A stretch of DNA of 51,016 bases from Faecalibacterium gallinarum (GTDB lineage Bacteria; Bacillota; Clostridia; Oscillospirales; Ruminococcaceae), in contig NZ_BQKV01000003.1 in the NCBI RefSeq assembly GCF_022180365.1, positions 1-51,016 on the forward strand, read 5' to 3'. The notes under the pieces were generated by a model. That model searched no databases, was not told where the DNA came from, and saw only the letters and a program-made list of their open reading frames with translations. Positions 1 to 7,618 of this stretch are shown in pieces (the stretch's first letter is position 1; each line of letters begins with the position of its first letter). The position numbers and the translations under genes were made by a program.

Positions 1-90
1 ATGATCGACCGATACATCCAGTTTTATAACCACGAGCGAATCCAAACGAAAGCAGGAGTGGCTCCGCTAACGCTCCGCCACTCCTGCTGA
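1..90 (+). CDS. IS3-family transposase, C-terminal fragment (5' end outside window)
   Basis: The first 30 codons end in TGA at 88-90 and read IDRYIQFYNHERIQ followed by TKAGVAPLTLRHSC. The pattern of a Tyr-Asn-x-Glu-Arg-Ile stretch followed by a Pro-Leu segment is typical of the extreme C-terminus of the rve (DDE) integrase domain of IS3/IS150-type OrfB. Only this tail is present because the window starts inside the gene, so the catalytic residues cannot be judged. An IS-like inverted-repeat end follows about 60 bases downstream, which supports the assignment. Confidence 0.8.
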   Translation: MIDRYIQFYNHERIQTKAGVAPLTLRHSC

Positions 91-149
91 ATCCTAATCT
101 CCTACACTTGGGGCTTTTTTGTACTGTCCACACAATTTGGACCGGTTCA
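1..149 (+). mobile_element. Right end of an IS3-family insertion sequence
   Basis: The transposase tail is followed by a sequence whose reverse complement starts TGAACCGGTCCAAATTGTGT (outer end at 149). It begins with TG and resembles IS3-group terminal inverted repeats, so I place the element boundary at 149. The left end and the target-site duplication are not in the window. The window probably starts here because a repeated IS broke the assembly (inference). Confidence 0.72.
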
Positions 150-151
150 CT

Positions 152-180
152 TTGCCTTTTCCGGGGGGATGTTTTATAAT
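152..180 (+). promoter_or_regulatory. Sigma-A promoter for glycerate kinase, next to the IS end
   Basis: A -35 box TTGCCT (152-157) and a perfect -10 box TATAAT (175-180) are separated by 17 nt. The -35 box begins two bases after the predicted IS boundary, so the IS replaces everything upstream of the core promoter. Confidence 0.6.
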
Positions 181-246
181 GCAGAGAGACGAAACCCTGA
201 ATGTGGGCGAAAGCCGCCCGGATGGGAGCAAGGAGGCAAAACCGCG

Positions 247-1392
247 ATGAAAATTTTGTTTGCGTCGGATTCCTTTAAAGGGTCCTTGACCTCGGAACGG
301 ATCGTCCAGCTGCTGGAACAGGCGGTGGAACAGGTTTTTCCGGGGGCGGACACCGAGGGGATGCTGGTGGCGGACGGCGGCGAAGGGACTATGGATGCGG
401 TGGTGGCCGAGCAAAAGGGCAGGATCCGCACCATTGAGGTCCGGGGGCCGATGGGCCGACCGGTCCAGGCGTCCTACGGGCTGCTGCCCGGCGGGCGGGC
501 CATCGTCGAGATGGCCCAGGCCTCGGGCCTGCCCCTGGTAAAACCGGGGGAGCGGGACCCCATGAAGGCCACCACCTACGGGACCGGCCAGTTGATCCGG
601 GACGCGCTGGACCAGGGCATCCGGGATATCACCATCGCGGTGGGGGGCAGCGCCACCAACGACGGCGGCATGGGGGCGCTGGCCGCCCTGGGGGTGAAGT
701 TCCTGGACGGGGACGGCCAGCCCCTCCCGGGCTGCGGGGCGGATCTGGCCCGGGTCCGGCGGGTGGATCAAAGTGGGCTGCACCCCGCGGCGGCCCAGAC
801 CACCTTTACGGTGATGTGCGATGTGACCAATCCTCTGTTGGGCCCCAGCGGCGGGAGCTACACCTTCGGCCCCCAGAAAGGGGCCGACCCCGCCATGGTG
901 GAACAGCTGGAAGAAGGGATGCGCCGCTATGCCGCCCTGACGGAACAGGCAACGGGGGTCTGCGCCTCCGCCCAGCCCGGAGCCGGGGCAGCCGGAGGGC
1001 TGGGCTTTGGGCTGATGGCGTTCCTCCGCGCGGAGCGCAGGCCCGGCATCGAGACGGTGCTGGATTTGATCCGCTTCGACGAAAAGCTGAAAGGCGCAGA
1101 CCTGGTCATCACCGGCGAGGGGCGGATGGATTGGCAGTCCTCCTTTGGCAAGGTTCCCGCCGGGGTGGGGGACCGCTGCAAACGGGCGGGGGTCCCGGCG
1201 GTGGCCGTGGTGGGCGGCCTTCTGGCGGGCTACGAGGAGATCTACCGCCACGGCATTTGGAGCGTGACCACCACCATCAATGGGGCCATGTCGCTGGAAG
1301 AGGCCCTGGCCCGCAGCGAGGAGCTCTATCTGGACGCGGCCTGTCGGCTGCTCCGGGCCGTCCGCTGCGGGATGGAACTGGGCCGGCGGTAA
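247..1392 (+). CDS. glxK: Glycerate kinase (GarK/GlxK family)
   Basis: Predicted 381-residue cytosolic kinase that phosphorylates D-glycerate with ATP. The protein opens MKILFASDSFKGSLTS and carries DGGEGT near residue 40, GGSATNDGGMGALAALG near residue 133 and ITGEGRMDWQSSFGK near residue 285. These are family hallmarks, and the length is the usual one (about 380). The ATG at 247 is preceded by AGGAGG at 231-236. The frame stays open upstream to 169, but that start has no Shine-Dalgarno and lies within the promoter. The gene is monocistronic and ends at a bidirectional terminator shared with the convergent sucrose operon. Whether the product is 2- or 3-phosphoglycerate cannot be read from sequence. 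Confidence 0.93.
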   Translation: MKILFASDSFKGSLTSERIVQLLEQAVEQVFPGADTEGMLVADGGEGTMDAVVAEQKGRIRTIEVRGPMGRPVQASYGLLPGGRAIVEMAQASGLPLVKPGERDPMKATTYGTGQLIRDALDQGIRDITIAVGGSATNDGGMGALAALGVKFLDGDGQPLPGCGADLARVRRVDQSGLHPAAAQTTFTVMCDVTNPLLGPSGGSYTFGPQKGADPAMVEQLEEGMRRYAALTEQATGVCASAQPGAGAAGGLGFGLMAFLRAERRPGIETVLDLIRFDEKLKGADLVITGEGRMDWQSSFGKVPAGVGDRCKRAGVPAVAVVGGLLAGYEEIYRHGIWSVTTTINGAMSLEEALARSEELYLDAACRLLRAVRCGMELGRR

Positions 1393-1455
1393 AAACCAAT
1401 ATGACCCCCGGGTTACTGGGGGCCCCATAGCCGCGGGCATCGCCCCGAAACACGG

Positions 1456-1497
1456 AAAAAAGCCGCCGCAAGCCATCCCACTTGCAGCGGCTTTTTT
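1456..1497. terminator. Bidirectional intrinsic terminator between glxK and scrK
   Basis: A 17-bp stem with one mismatch (1456-1472 pairs with 1481-1497) has an A-run on one side and a T-run on the other, so it can end transcription from both convergent units. Confidence 0.85.
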
Positions 1498-1579
1498 GCC
1501 GATGGAATTGTTTGAGTTTTGAGTTGAGAAAGAGAGAAAGAGAGAACCAACGGGATGGGATTGAGAGAATAGCGGAAAC

Positions 1580-2551
1580 TTAGCCCCGGGCCAGCAGAGC
1601 GTCGATCTCTTCCCGGGTGGGCATCACCCGCAAAGCGCCCCGGCGGGTGGTGACGATGGCCGCCGCCGCATTGGCGAAGCGGAGCATCTCGGCCAGTTCT
1701 TCGGCGGTATAACCCCGCCAGCCCCGGGTCAGCACCCCGTGGAGGATGCCGCCCATAAAGGTATCCCCGGCGCCGGTGGTCTCGATGGTGTTTTCCATCT
1801 TGAAGCCGGGCATCTCCACCCGGACCTCACCGCAATAGGCGCGGCTGCCGGTTTTGCCCAGGGAGAGGACGATCAGGGGGATGGGATACTGCGCCCGCAG
1901 AAGGGCCATCCCCTCGTCAAAGTCCTCCTTGCCGGTGAACCATTGCAGCTCGTTGTCCGAAATTTTCAGGATGTCGCAGTGTTCGAGGCCCCAGGCCACC
2001 GCGGCTCGGGCGTCCTCCAGGTCATCCCAGAGGGACTCCCGGAGGTTCGGGTCGAAGGAGAGCAGGGCCCCCGCCGCCTTGGCGGCCTCTACGGCGGTGC
2101 GGGTGGCGGTGCGGCAGGGGTCTGCCGTCATGGACAGGGTGCCGTAGTGGAAGATCCGGCAGCCGGTGAGCAGCTCTTCGTCCAGCTCGTCGGCCCGGAG
2201 CAGGGTATCTGCGCCGGGGGTGCGGTAGAAGGAGAAGGCCCGGTCCCCGTCGGGCTGGGTGGTCACCACCGCCAGGGTGGTGGCGGCTTTGTCCCGCCGC
2301 AGGCCCCGGGGGTCGATGCCCACCTCCCGCAGGGCGGCTTCCAGCTGGTTGCCGAAACCGTCCTGGCCCACCTTGCCGATGAAGGCTGCCGGGTGGCCCA
2401 GACGGGCCAGCAGGGCCAGCACGTTGCAGGGTGCGCCGCCGGGGTTGGCCTCCAAGAGAGGGTTATCCTGGGTGCTGCGGCCGCACTGGACCAGGTCGAT
2501 CAAGAGCTCGCCCAGGGCCACGATATCATAGCGCGCGTCGTTTTTCATCAT
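1580..2551 (-). CDS. scrK: Fructokinase, PfkB/ribokinase family
   Basis: A 323-residue PfkB-family sugar kinase. It shows the N-terminal GELLIDLV segment, NPGGAPCNVLALLARLG near residues 35-50 and the C-terminal signature TTGAGDTFMGG with the catalytic Asp at about residue 263. It most likely phosphorylates free fructose to fructose 6-phosphate. It is the last gene of the operon scrA, amylosucrase-like, scrK. Its ATG overlaps the stop of the preceding gene in ATGATG, giving a 4-base overlap that implies translational coupling; the second ATG at 2548 is an equally possible start. The context (sucrose PTS and a fructose-releasing enzyme) makes fructose the likely substrate, although PfkB proteins are hard to assign by sequence alone. 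Confidence 0.88.
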   Translation of the reverse strand: MMKNDARYDIVALGELLIDLVQCGRSTQDNPLLEANPGGAPCNVLALLARLGHPAAFIGKVGQDGFGNQLEAALREVGIDPRGLRRDKAATTLAVVTTQPDGDRAFSFYRTPGADTLLRADELDEELLTGCRIFHYGTLSMTADPCRTATRTAVEAAKAAGALLSFDPNLRESLWDDLEDARAAVAWGLEHCDILKISDNELQWFTGKEDFDEGMALLRAQYPIPLIVLSLGKTGSRAYCGEVRVEMPGFKMENTIETTGAGDTFMGGILHGVLTRGWRGYTAEELAEMLRFANAAAAIVTTRRGALRVMPTREEIDALLARG

Positions 2552-4392
2552 ACCATCTGCTCCATGTAGTAGAATCCATAGGCGGGGATGGTCAGCCCCT
2601 CCAGGGTGTGGGGTTCGTCGGTGAGCAGGTCGTGGAACACCCCGCCGTCATGGGGGAAGGTGACCGCCTTCTCCTCGCCGGTGAAGTTAAAGACGCCGAT
2701 CACCTTCTGGCCCTCGGCGTACCGGCCGATGGCCAAAAGCCCGTTGTCCCCGGTGTCCAGGGTCCAGACGTCGGCGGTGGTGCCGAAGGCGGGGTTTGTC
2801 TTCCGCAGAGCGTTCAGGGCGTTGAGGCCGCAGAACACCTGGCCCTCCGGGGTGGAGAGGTCGTGGATGTTCTCGGCGATGTCCCAGCGGAACTTGCCCC
2901 GATGGATGTAGCGGCTGTCCCCGGCCTTGTTGGGGTCGTCGAGGTAGCTGTAATCGTTCACCTGGGCGATCTCGTCGCCGCTGTAAATCATGGGGATGCC
3001 GGTCTGCATCAGCATCATGGCGTGGAGGGTCAGGTCGAACCGGACCGCCCGCTCCATGGCGGCGGCGTCCCCTTCAAAGCCCGCCTTCTCGATGCCGCAG
3101 AGGCTGGCGGTGGTGGCGCAGAAACGGGCGTCGCCCGAGGTGGGGTCGTCGTTGTAGAGGGCGCCCCGGCTGGTGCTGCCCGGGATGTTGCCCAGGAAGT
3201 AGTCGTTCAGGTACCGCTTGTGGGGCACTTCCTCCATGCCCCAGCCCTTCAGGGTGGCGAAGTCCAGGCCCCAGCCGATGTCGTCGTGGCAGCGCAGATA
3301 GTTCAGGAACACATATTCCTTGGGCAGGCTGTTGACGCTGTCCAGCTGCATCCGCAAAAGGCGGGTGTCCTGGGTGGCCACCGTGTGCCAGGTGGTGCAC
3401 ATGGTGGTGACGTTGTAGAGCATATGGCACTCGGGCTTATCCACCGTGCCGAAGTAGGGCACAACCTTCACCGGCTCCATGACCACCTCGCCCAGCAGGA
3501 TCACCGAGGGGCAGACGATCTCGCCGATCATCCGCATCATCCGCACGATGGTGTGGACCCGGGGCAGGTTGCGGCAGTCGGTGCCCAGCTCTTTCCAGAT
3601 ATAGGGCACCGCGTCGATCCGGATGACGTCCATGCCCCGGTTGGCCAGGTACAGGAAGTTATACATCATCTCGTTGAAGACCCGGGGGTTGCGGTAGTTC
3701 AGGTCCCACTGATAGGGGTAGAAGGTGGTCATTACATAGTGGCCGCACTCGGGCAGCCAGGTGAAGTTGCCCGGCGCGCTGGTGGGGAACACCTGGGGCA
3801 CGGTTTTCTCGTACTCGGCGGGGATGGCCGGGTCCGCATAGAAGAAATACCGGCTCATGTACTCGCCGTCGCCCGCCCGGGCACGCTTGGCCCACTCGTG
3901 GTCCTCGCTGGTGTGGTTCATCACGAAGTCCATGCAGACGTTGATGCCCTTTTTGTGGCAGGCATCGGTCAGGGCCTCCAGGTCCTCCATGGTGCCCAGA
4001 TCCGGCCGCACTTTCCGGAAATCGGCCACCGCATAGCCGCCGTCGCTCCGGCCCGGCACCGTGTCCAGGAAGGGCATCAGGTGGAGCAGGTTGACGCCGG
4101 TCTGCTCCAGATAGGGCAGCTTCTCCCGCACGCCGTTCAGGTTGCCCGCGAAGTTGTCAATGTACATCATCATGCCGGTCAGATCGCTGGATTTGTACCA
4201 GTCGGGGTCTGCCTCCCGGGCGATGTCCCGGGCCTTGAGGGCAGCGGCCCGCTCCTCGGCGAACCGGTGCAGGTTGTCGCAGAGCTCGGCGAACATGGAG
4301 CCGTTGTCGTACAGCTCCATATACAGCCAGCGCAGCTCGTCCAGGTGGCGTTCCAGACGGCTCTGGAACAGGGCTTCTTCCTTCTTTGTCAT
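2548..4392 (-). CDS. Amylosucrase-type alpha-glucosyltransferase/hydrolase (GH13 subfamily 4-like)
   Basis: A 614-residue GH13 enzyme whose whole length resembles amylosucrase (about 630 residues), which splits sucrose, releases fructose and transfers glucose to an alpha-1,4-glucan. The catalytic triad is visible: nucleophile Asp260 in RIDAVPYIWK, acid/base Glu302 in LLGEVVMEP and transition-state Asp370 in CHDDIGW. DGGYAVADF and DFVMNHTSEDHEWA are the conserved barrel segments. There is no signal peptide, so it acts in the cytoplasm. It lies 79 nt after scrA and overlaps scrK by 4 nt. What is odd is that PTS uptake gives sucrose 6-phosphate, for which a GH32 hydrolase would be expected; none is present. 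It could act on dephosphorylated sucrose, on sucrose 6-phosphate, or mainly as a hydrolase. Confidence 0.87.
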   Translation of the reverse strand: MTKKEEALFQSRLERHLDELRWLYMELYDNGSMFAELCDNLHRFAEERAAALKARDIAREADPDWYKSSDLTGMMMYIDNFAGNLNGVREKLPYLEQTGVNLLHLMPFLDTVPGRSDGGYAVADFRKVRPDLGTMEDLEALTDACHKKGINVCMDFVMNHTSEDHEWAKRARAGDGEYMSRYFFYADPAIPAEYEKTVPQVFPTSAPGNFTWLPECGHYVMTTFYPYQWDLNYRNPRVFNEMMYNFLYLANRGMDVIRIDAVPYIWKELGTDCRNLPRVHTIVRMMRMIGEIVCPSVILLGEVVMEPVKVVPYFGTVDKPECHMLYNVTTMCTTWHTVATQDTRLLRMQLDSVNSLPKEYVFLNYLRCHDDIGWGLDFATLKGWGMEEVPHKRYLNDYFLGNIPGSTSRGALYNDDPTSGDARFCATTASLCGIEKAGFEGDAAAMERAVRFDLTLHAMMLMQTGIPMIYSGDEIAQVNDYSYLDDPNKAGDSRYIHRGKFRWDIAENIHDLSTPEGQVFCGLNALNALRKTNPAFGTTADVWTLDTGDNGLLAIGRYAEGQKVIGVFNFTGEEKAVTFPHDGGVFHDLLTDEPHTLEGLTIPAYGFYYMEQMV

Positions 4393-4471
4393 ACGAACAC
4401 CTCACACAAAGGGGGCCGCAAACAGTGCCTGCCTGCGGCGGAGAAAAAATGGATGGAATAAAAGGGGGGAA

Positions 4472-6355
4472 TTAAGCCTTCTGCACAGCGATCAGCTTGT
4501 CCCCGGCGGTGACGGAGCCCGCGGCTTCCAGAGTCAGCCCGGCGTAGTCGTCCGCGTTGGTCACCAGAACGGTGGTGACGGTGGGGTGGCCGGCGGCCCG
4601 GATCTTGGCAAGATCGAAGGTCAAAAGCTTCTGGCCCTTCTTGACGGTGTCGCCGGTCTTGACCAGGGCCTTGAAGCCGTCGCCCTTCATCTCGACGGTG
4701 TCCACGCCCACGTGGATCAGCAGCTCCATGTCGGCGGGGCCGCTGATGCCCACGGCGTGGCGGGTCTCGGCCACGGTGGAGATGACGCCGTCACAGGGGG
4801 CCACCACCTCGCCCACGGTGGGCTCGATGCCGCAGCCGTCACCCAAAACGCCGGAAGCAAAGGTCTCGTCGGGGATCTGATCCCGGGCGACGACGCTGCC
4901 GGTCAGGGGTGCGTACACCACCGGCTCAGCGGACTCGGCGGGGGCAGCAGGAGCGGTTTCCACCGGCTTTTCGGCGGGGGCGGACTCCTCGTCCTTCCAG
5001 ACCACCCAGGTCAGGGCGAAGGCCACGCCGCCGGAGATGGCCAGCAGGATGGCGTAGGGGAGAATCTTGCCGCTGTCCACGATCAGGAAACCGGGGATGC
5101 CGGTGACGCCGTAGGCGTTGGCGCCGATGCCCATGATGGCACCGAACATGGCGCCGATGGCGCCGCCGATCATGCCGCAGACCAGGGGTTTCACCAGACG
5201 CAGGTTGACGCCGAAGATGGCGGGCTCGGTGATGCCCAGGGCGGCCGACAGGGCCGAGGGAATGGCGATGGTCTTATTCTTGGGGTTCTTGCTCTTGAGG
5301 GCCACGGCCAGGCAGGCGCCGCACTGTGCAAAGTTGGCTGCCGACGCGATGGGCATCCAGATGTTCAGGCCGCCCTCGGCCAGCAGACCGGCCTCGATAA
5401 CATTATACATGTGATGGAGGCCGCAGACAACCGTCAGGGGATAAATTGCGCCCATGGCCAGAGAGCCGATGCCGAAGCCCACGGTGATCAGCCACTGGGC
5501 GAAGCTGAGCAGGTAGGTCTCCGCGGTGGAGAAGATGGGTCCGATGATGGTGAAGGTCAGGAAAGCGGTGGTCAGCACCGTGACCAGCGGGGTGACGAAC
5601 AGGTCGATGACCTCGGGCACGATCTTGTGCAGCCGCTTCTCGATCTGGCACATGAGCCAGACGGCGATGATGACGGGGATCACGTGGCCCTGGTAGCCTA
5701 CCTTGTTGACGGTGAAGAAGAGCAGGTTCCAGGTGGGGATGGCCCCCTCATAGCTGGCCACCGACCAGGCGTTGATCAGGCTGGAGTGGATCATGCACAG
5801 GCCGATGACGCCGCCCAGGAAGATATTGCCGCCGAAGACCCGGGCCGCGCTGACGGCCACCAGGACCGGCAGATAGGCGAAGGCTGCGCCGGACACCAGA
5901 TCGAGGAAGCCATACCAGTCCGAGCCCGCAAAGCTGGGGATGGCGTTGCCCAGGGCCTCCACCAGGCCCATCATCAGGCCCGAGGCCACGATGGCGGGCA
6001 GGATGGGGACGAACACGTCGCCCAGGGACTTGATCAGCCGCTGGGGCAGGGGCTGTTTGGCCGCGGCGGCGGCCTTGACCTCGTCCTTGGTGGCGGCGGT
6101 CATGCCGGTGATTTTCAAAAATTCATCGTACACCTTGTTCACGGTGCCGGTGCCGATGATGAGCTGTAACTGCCCATTGGAGCTGAAAACGCCCTTGACG
6201 CCCTCCACATTCTCCAGGGCTTTCATGTCCACCTTGCTGTTGTCCACGGTGACCAGCCGCAGCCGGGTGGCGCAATGGGCCGCACTGACCAGGTTCTCCC
6301 GCCCGCCGAGATGACTGAAGATCTCTTGGGCGCATTTTGCGTAATCCAATGCCAT
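4472..6355 (-). CDS. scrA: Sucrose-type PTS permease, EIIBCA fusion
   Basis: A 627-residue membrane permease that would take up and phosphorylate sucrose (or a related glucoside). Order: EIIB (1-85) with phospho-Cys28 in AAHCATRLRL; EIIC membrane domain (about 105-465) with GLHHMYNVIEAGLLAEGG and GITEPAIFGVNLRLVKP, which are typical of the sucrose/trehalose/beta-glucoside branch; an Ala/Pro/Glu linker; and EIIA of the glucose (Crr) type with active His548 in ELLIHVGVDTVEM. The ATG at 6355 is chosen because GGAGGAAGAATT precedes it; the frame runs 22 codons further but has no Shine-Dalgarno. It is first in the operon behind a near-consensus promoter and a LacI-type operator. Sucrose specificity rests on the neighbouring fructokinase and sucrose-active enzyme. 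Confidence 0.9.
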   Translation of the reverse strand: MALDYAKCAQEIFSHLGGRENLVSAAHCATRLRLVTVDNSKVDMKALENVEGVKGVFSSNGQLQLIIGTGTVNKVYDEFLKITGMTAATKDEVKAAAAAKQPLPQRLIKSLGDVFVPILPAIVASGLMMGLVEALGNAIPSFAGSDWYGFLDLVSGAAFAYLPVLVAVSAARVFGGNIFLGGVIGLCMIHSSLINAWSVASYEGAIPTWNLLFFTVNKVGYQGHVIPVIIAVWLMCQIEKRLHKIVPEVIDLFVTPLVTVLTTAFLTFTIIGPIFSTAETYLLSFAQWLITVGFGIGSLAMGAIYPLTVVCGLHHMYNVIEAGLLAEGGLNIWMPIASAANFAQCGACLAVALKSKNPKNKTIAIPSALSAALGITEPAIFGVNLRLVKPLVCGMIGGAIGAMFGAIMGIGANAYGVTGIPGFLIVDSGKILPYAILLAISGGVAFALTWVVWKDEESAPAEKPVETAPAAPAESAEPVVYAPLTGSVVARDQIPDETFASGVLGDGCGIEPTVGEVVAPCDGVISTVAETRHAVGISGPADMELLIHVGVDTVEMKGDGFKALVKTGDTVKKGQKLLTFDLAKIRAAGHPTVTTVLVTNADDYAGLTLEAAGSVTAGDKLIAVQKA

Positions 6356-6396
6356 AATTCTTCCTCCACAGATCCTTGGGTGAGCTTGAAATGATG

Positions 6397-6410
6397 TGTA
6401 ATCGGTTTCA
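6397..6410 (+). promoter_or_regulatory. LacI/CcpA-type operator in front of scrA
   Basis: TGTAATCGGTTTCA lies 13 bases after the scrA -10 box and nearly matches the operator at 7413-7426. It fits both a LacI-family operator for the neighbouring ScrR-like regulator and the catabolite-responsive element pattern TGNAANCGNWNNCA; sequence cannot separate the two. Confidence 0.6.
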
Positions 6411-6423
6411 TTTTCCGACACCC

Positions 6424-6452
6424 ATTATAGCGCCGGGCCCGGGGGCTGTAAA
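6424..6452 (-). promoter_or_regulatory. Sigma-A promoter of the scrA operon
   Basis: On the minus strand, TTTACA (6447-6452) and a perfect TATAAT (6424-6429) are separated by 17 nt. The hexamers and spacer match the promoter at 7434-7462. Confidence 0.88.
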
Positions 6453-6540
6453 CCGGCAGATAAGCCAAACATTTTCTGCCAAATTTGTGCAAAAAGAGAC
6501 GAGGGCCCATTGTTTTGGGAGGAACGCCCGGGGCCGGGGA

Positions 6541-7365
6541 TCAGATCAGCCCGTGGGCGGCGAAGGCGTGGTAGAGCCCGTCCTCCTCCACCCGGCCGCA
6601 GACCTCGTGGGCGGCTTTTTTCAGGGTTTCGCTGCCGTTGCCCATGCAGATGGAAAGGCCGGCGGTCTGCATCATTTCCAGATCGTTCATGCTGTCCCCA
6701 AAGGCCACCGTGTCCGCCAGGGGGATGCCCGCGGCCTCGGCCAGACGCCGGACGGCGGTGCCCTTGTTGAACTGCTTGTTGATCAGCTCGCCGTTGACGA
6801 TGCCCGAGGCGTCGGGATCCTGGATGCAGAAGTCAAAGTCCGCCCCCAGAAGCCGCTGGGGTTCGGCCAGGGCCTCCCGGCTGGGGCTCATAAAGACGAT
6901 TTTATAGATGGGCTCCCCGTCGTATTCCGACATGGGGCGGATGCCCAGGTTCTGCTCCAGCTGCTGGCGCCAGCGGACCAATTCGCTGTTGCCGCCGGAC
7001 GTCTGGGCCAGAAAGTCCTTGAAGCTCTCGTCGGTGTAGCTGCCCAGCCGCCCCTCGATGGTGCGGTAGACCCCGCTGGCGGCAAAGGTCTCCAGGACCA
7101 GCTTCTGCTGGGCGGGGGTCATGGGGCAGTCGTAGATCACCTGGCCGCCGTACTCGATGTAGCCCCCGGCGCTGGCGATCACCGCGTCAAAGCCGTATTG
7201 CAGCAGGGGGGAGAGCATGCCGTAGTTGCGCCCCGAGCAGAGGGCGACTTTGTGGCCGCGGGCCTGGGCCCGGCGGACGGCCTCCAGGGCCGAGGCGGGG
7301 GGCACGTTGGAGCCGGGCTCGGTGAGGGTGCCGTCAATGTCCAGGAAAATCAGGGTGGGATTCAT
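6541..7365 (-). CDS. HAD-superfamily IIB (Cof-type) sugar-phosphate phosphatase
   Basis: A 274-residue cytosolic phosphatase. Motif I is FLDIDGTLT with nucleophile Asp9 and acid Asp11, motif II is the Ser in ALCSGRN, and motif III/IV is NKGTAVRRL followed by FGDSMNDLEMM. The IIB cap lies between. An AAGGAGG lies upstream of the ATG at 7365. Cof-type enzymes hydrolyse sugar phosphates with loose specificity; plant and cyanobacterial sucrose-phosphate phosphatases belong to the same IIB class. Its promoter and operator mirror those of scrA, so it is very likely controlled together with sucrose uptake. Dephosphorylation of sucrose 6-phosphate is my inference, not a family rule. The alternative is a general house-cleaning or sugar-stress phosphatase. 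Confidence 0.85.
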   Translation of the reverse strand: MNPTLIFLDIDGTLTEPGSNVPPASALEAVRRAQARGHKVALCSGRNYGMLSPLLQYGFDAVIASAGGYIEYGGQVIYDCPMTPAQQKLVLETFAASGVYRTIEGRLGSYTDESFKDFLAQTSGGNSELVRWRQQLEQNLGIRPMSEYDGEPIYKIVFMSPSREALAEPQRLLGADFDFCIQDPDASGIVNGELINKQFNKGTAVRRLAEAAGIPLADTVAFGDSMNDLEMMQTAGLSICMGNGSETLKKAAHEVCGRVEEDGLYHAFAAHGLI

Positions 7366-7412
7366 AACAAAGGGCCTCCTTTTGGGGTTTGAGGGATAAA
7401 AATGGTCAAAAC

Positions 7413-7426
7413 TGAAAATGGTTTCA
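7413..7426 (+). promoter_or_regulatory. LacI-type operator in front of the HAD phosphatase
   Basis: TGAAAATGGTTTCA has palindromic half-sites TGAAA/TTTCA and lies 7 bases after the -10 box of the phosphatase gene. It shares 12 of 14 positions with the scrA operator. Confidence 0.62.
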
Positions 7427-7433
7427 TATCAAA

Positions 7434-7462
7434 ATTATAGCACGGCCCCCCGGGGCTGTAAA
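7434..7462 (-). promoter_or_regulatory. Sigma-A promoter of the HAD phosphatase gene
   Basis: On the minus strand, TTTACA (7457-7462), 17-nt spacer and TATAAT (7434-7439), the same architecture as the scrA promoter. Confidence 0.87.
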
Positions 7463-7546
7463 GAAAAGAGCCGTCGGCAGTTTGCCCAAAAAAAGCCCCC
7501 GCCCTTTGACAAAGAGAACGAACGGACGCGAAACTTTAAAAAACTC

Positions 7547-7575
7547 TTGGCAAGGTGCGGCGAGTGTGGTATGGT
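7547..7575 (+). promoter_or_regulatory. Probable promoter of the sucrose LacI regulator
   Basis: TTGGCA (7547-7552), 17-nt spacer and TATGGT (7570-7575), about 45 nt before the regulator start codon. It is a weaker match than the two promoters it faces. Confidence 0.5.
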
Positions 7576-7618
7576 ACAGGATGAGGGGGGCCGTGCTTAG
7601 CCCCCACCGGGAGGACCC

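Noticed and set aside
7418-7600. Small open frame upstream of the sucrose regulator
   Set aside because: It spans the divergent promoters and operators and lacks a ribosome-binding site.
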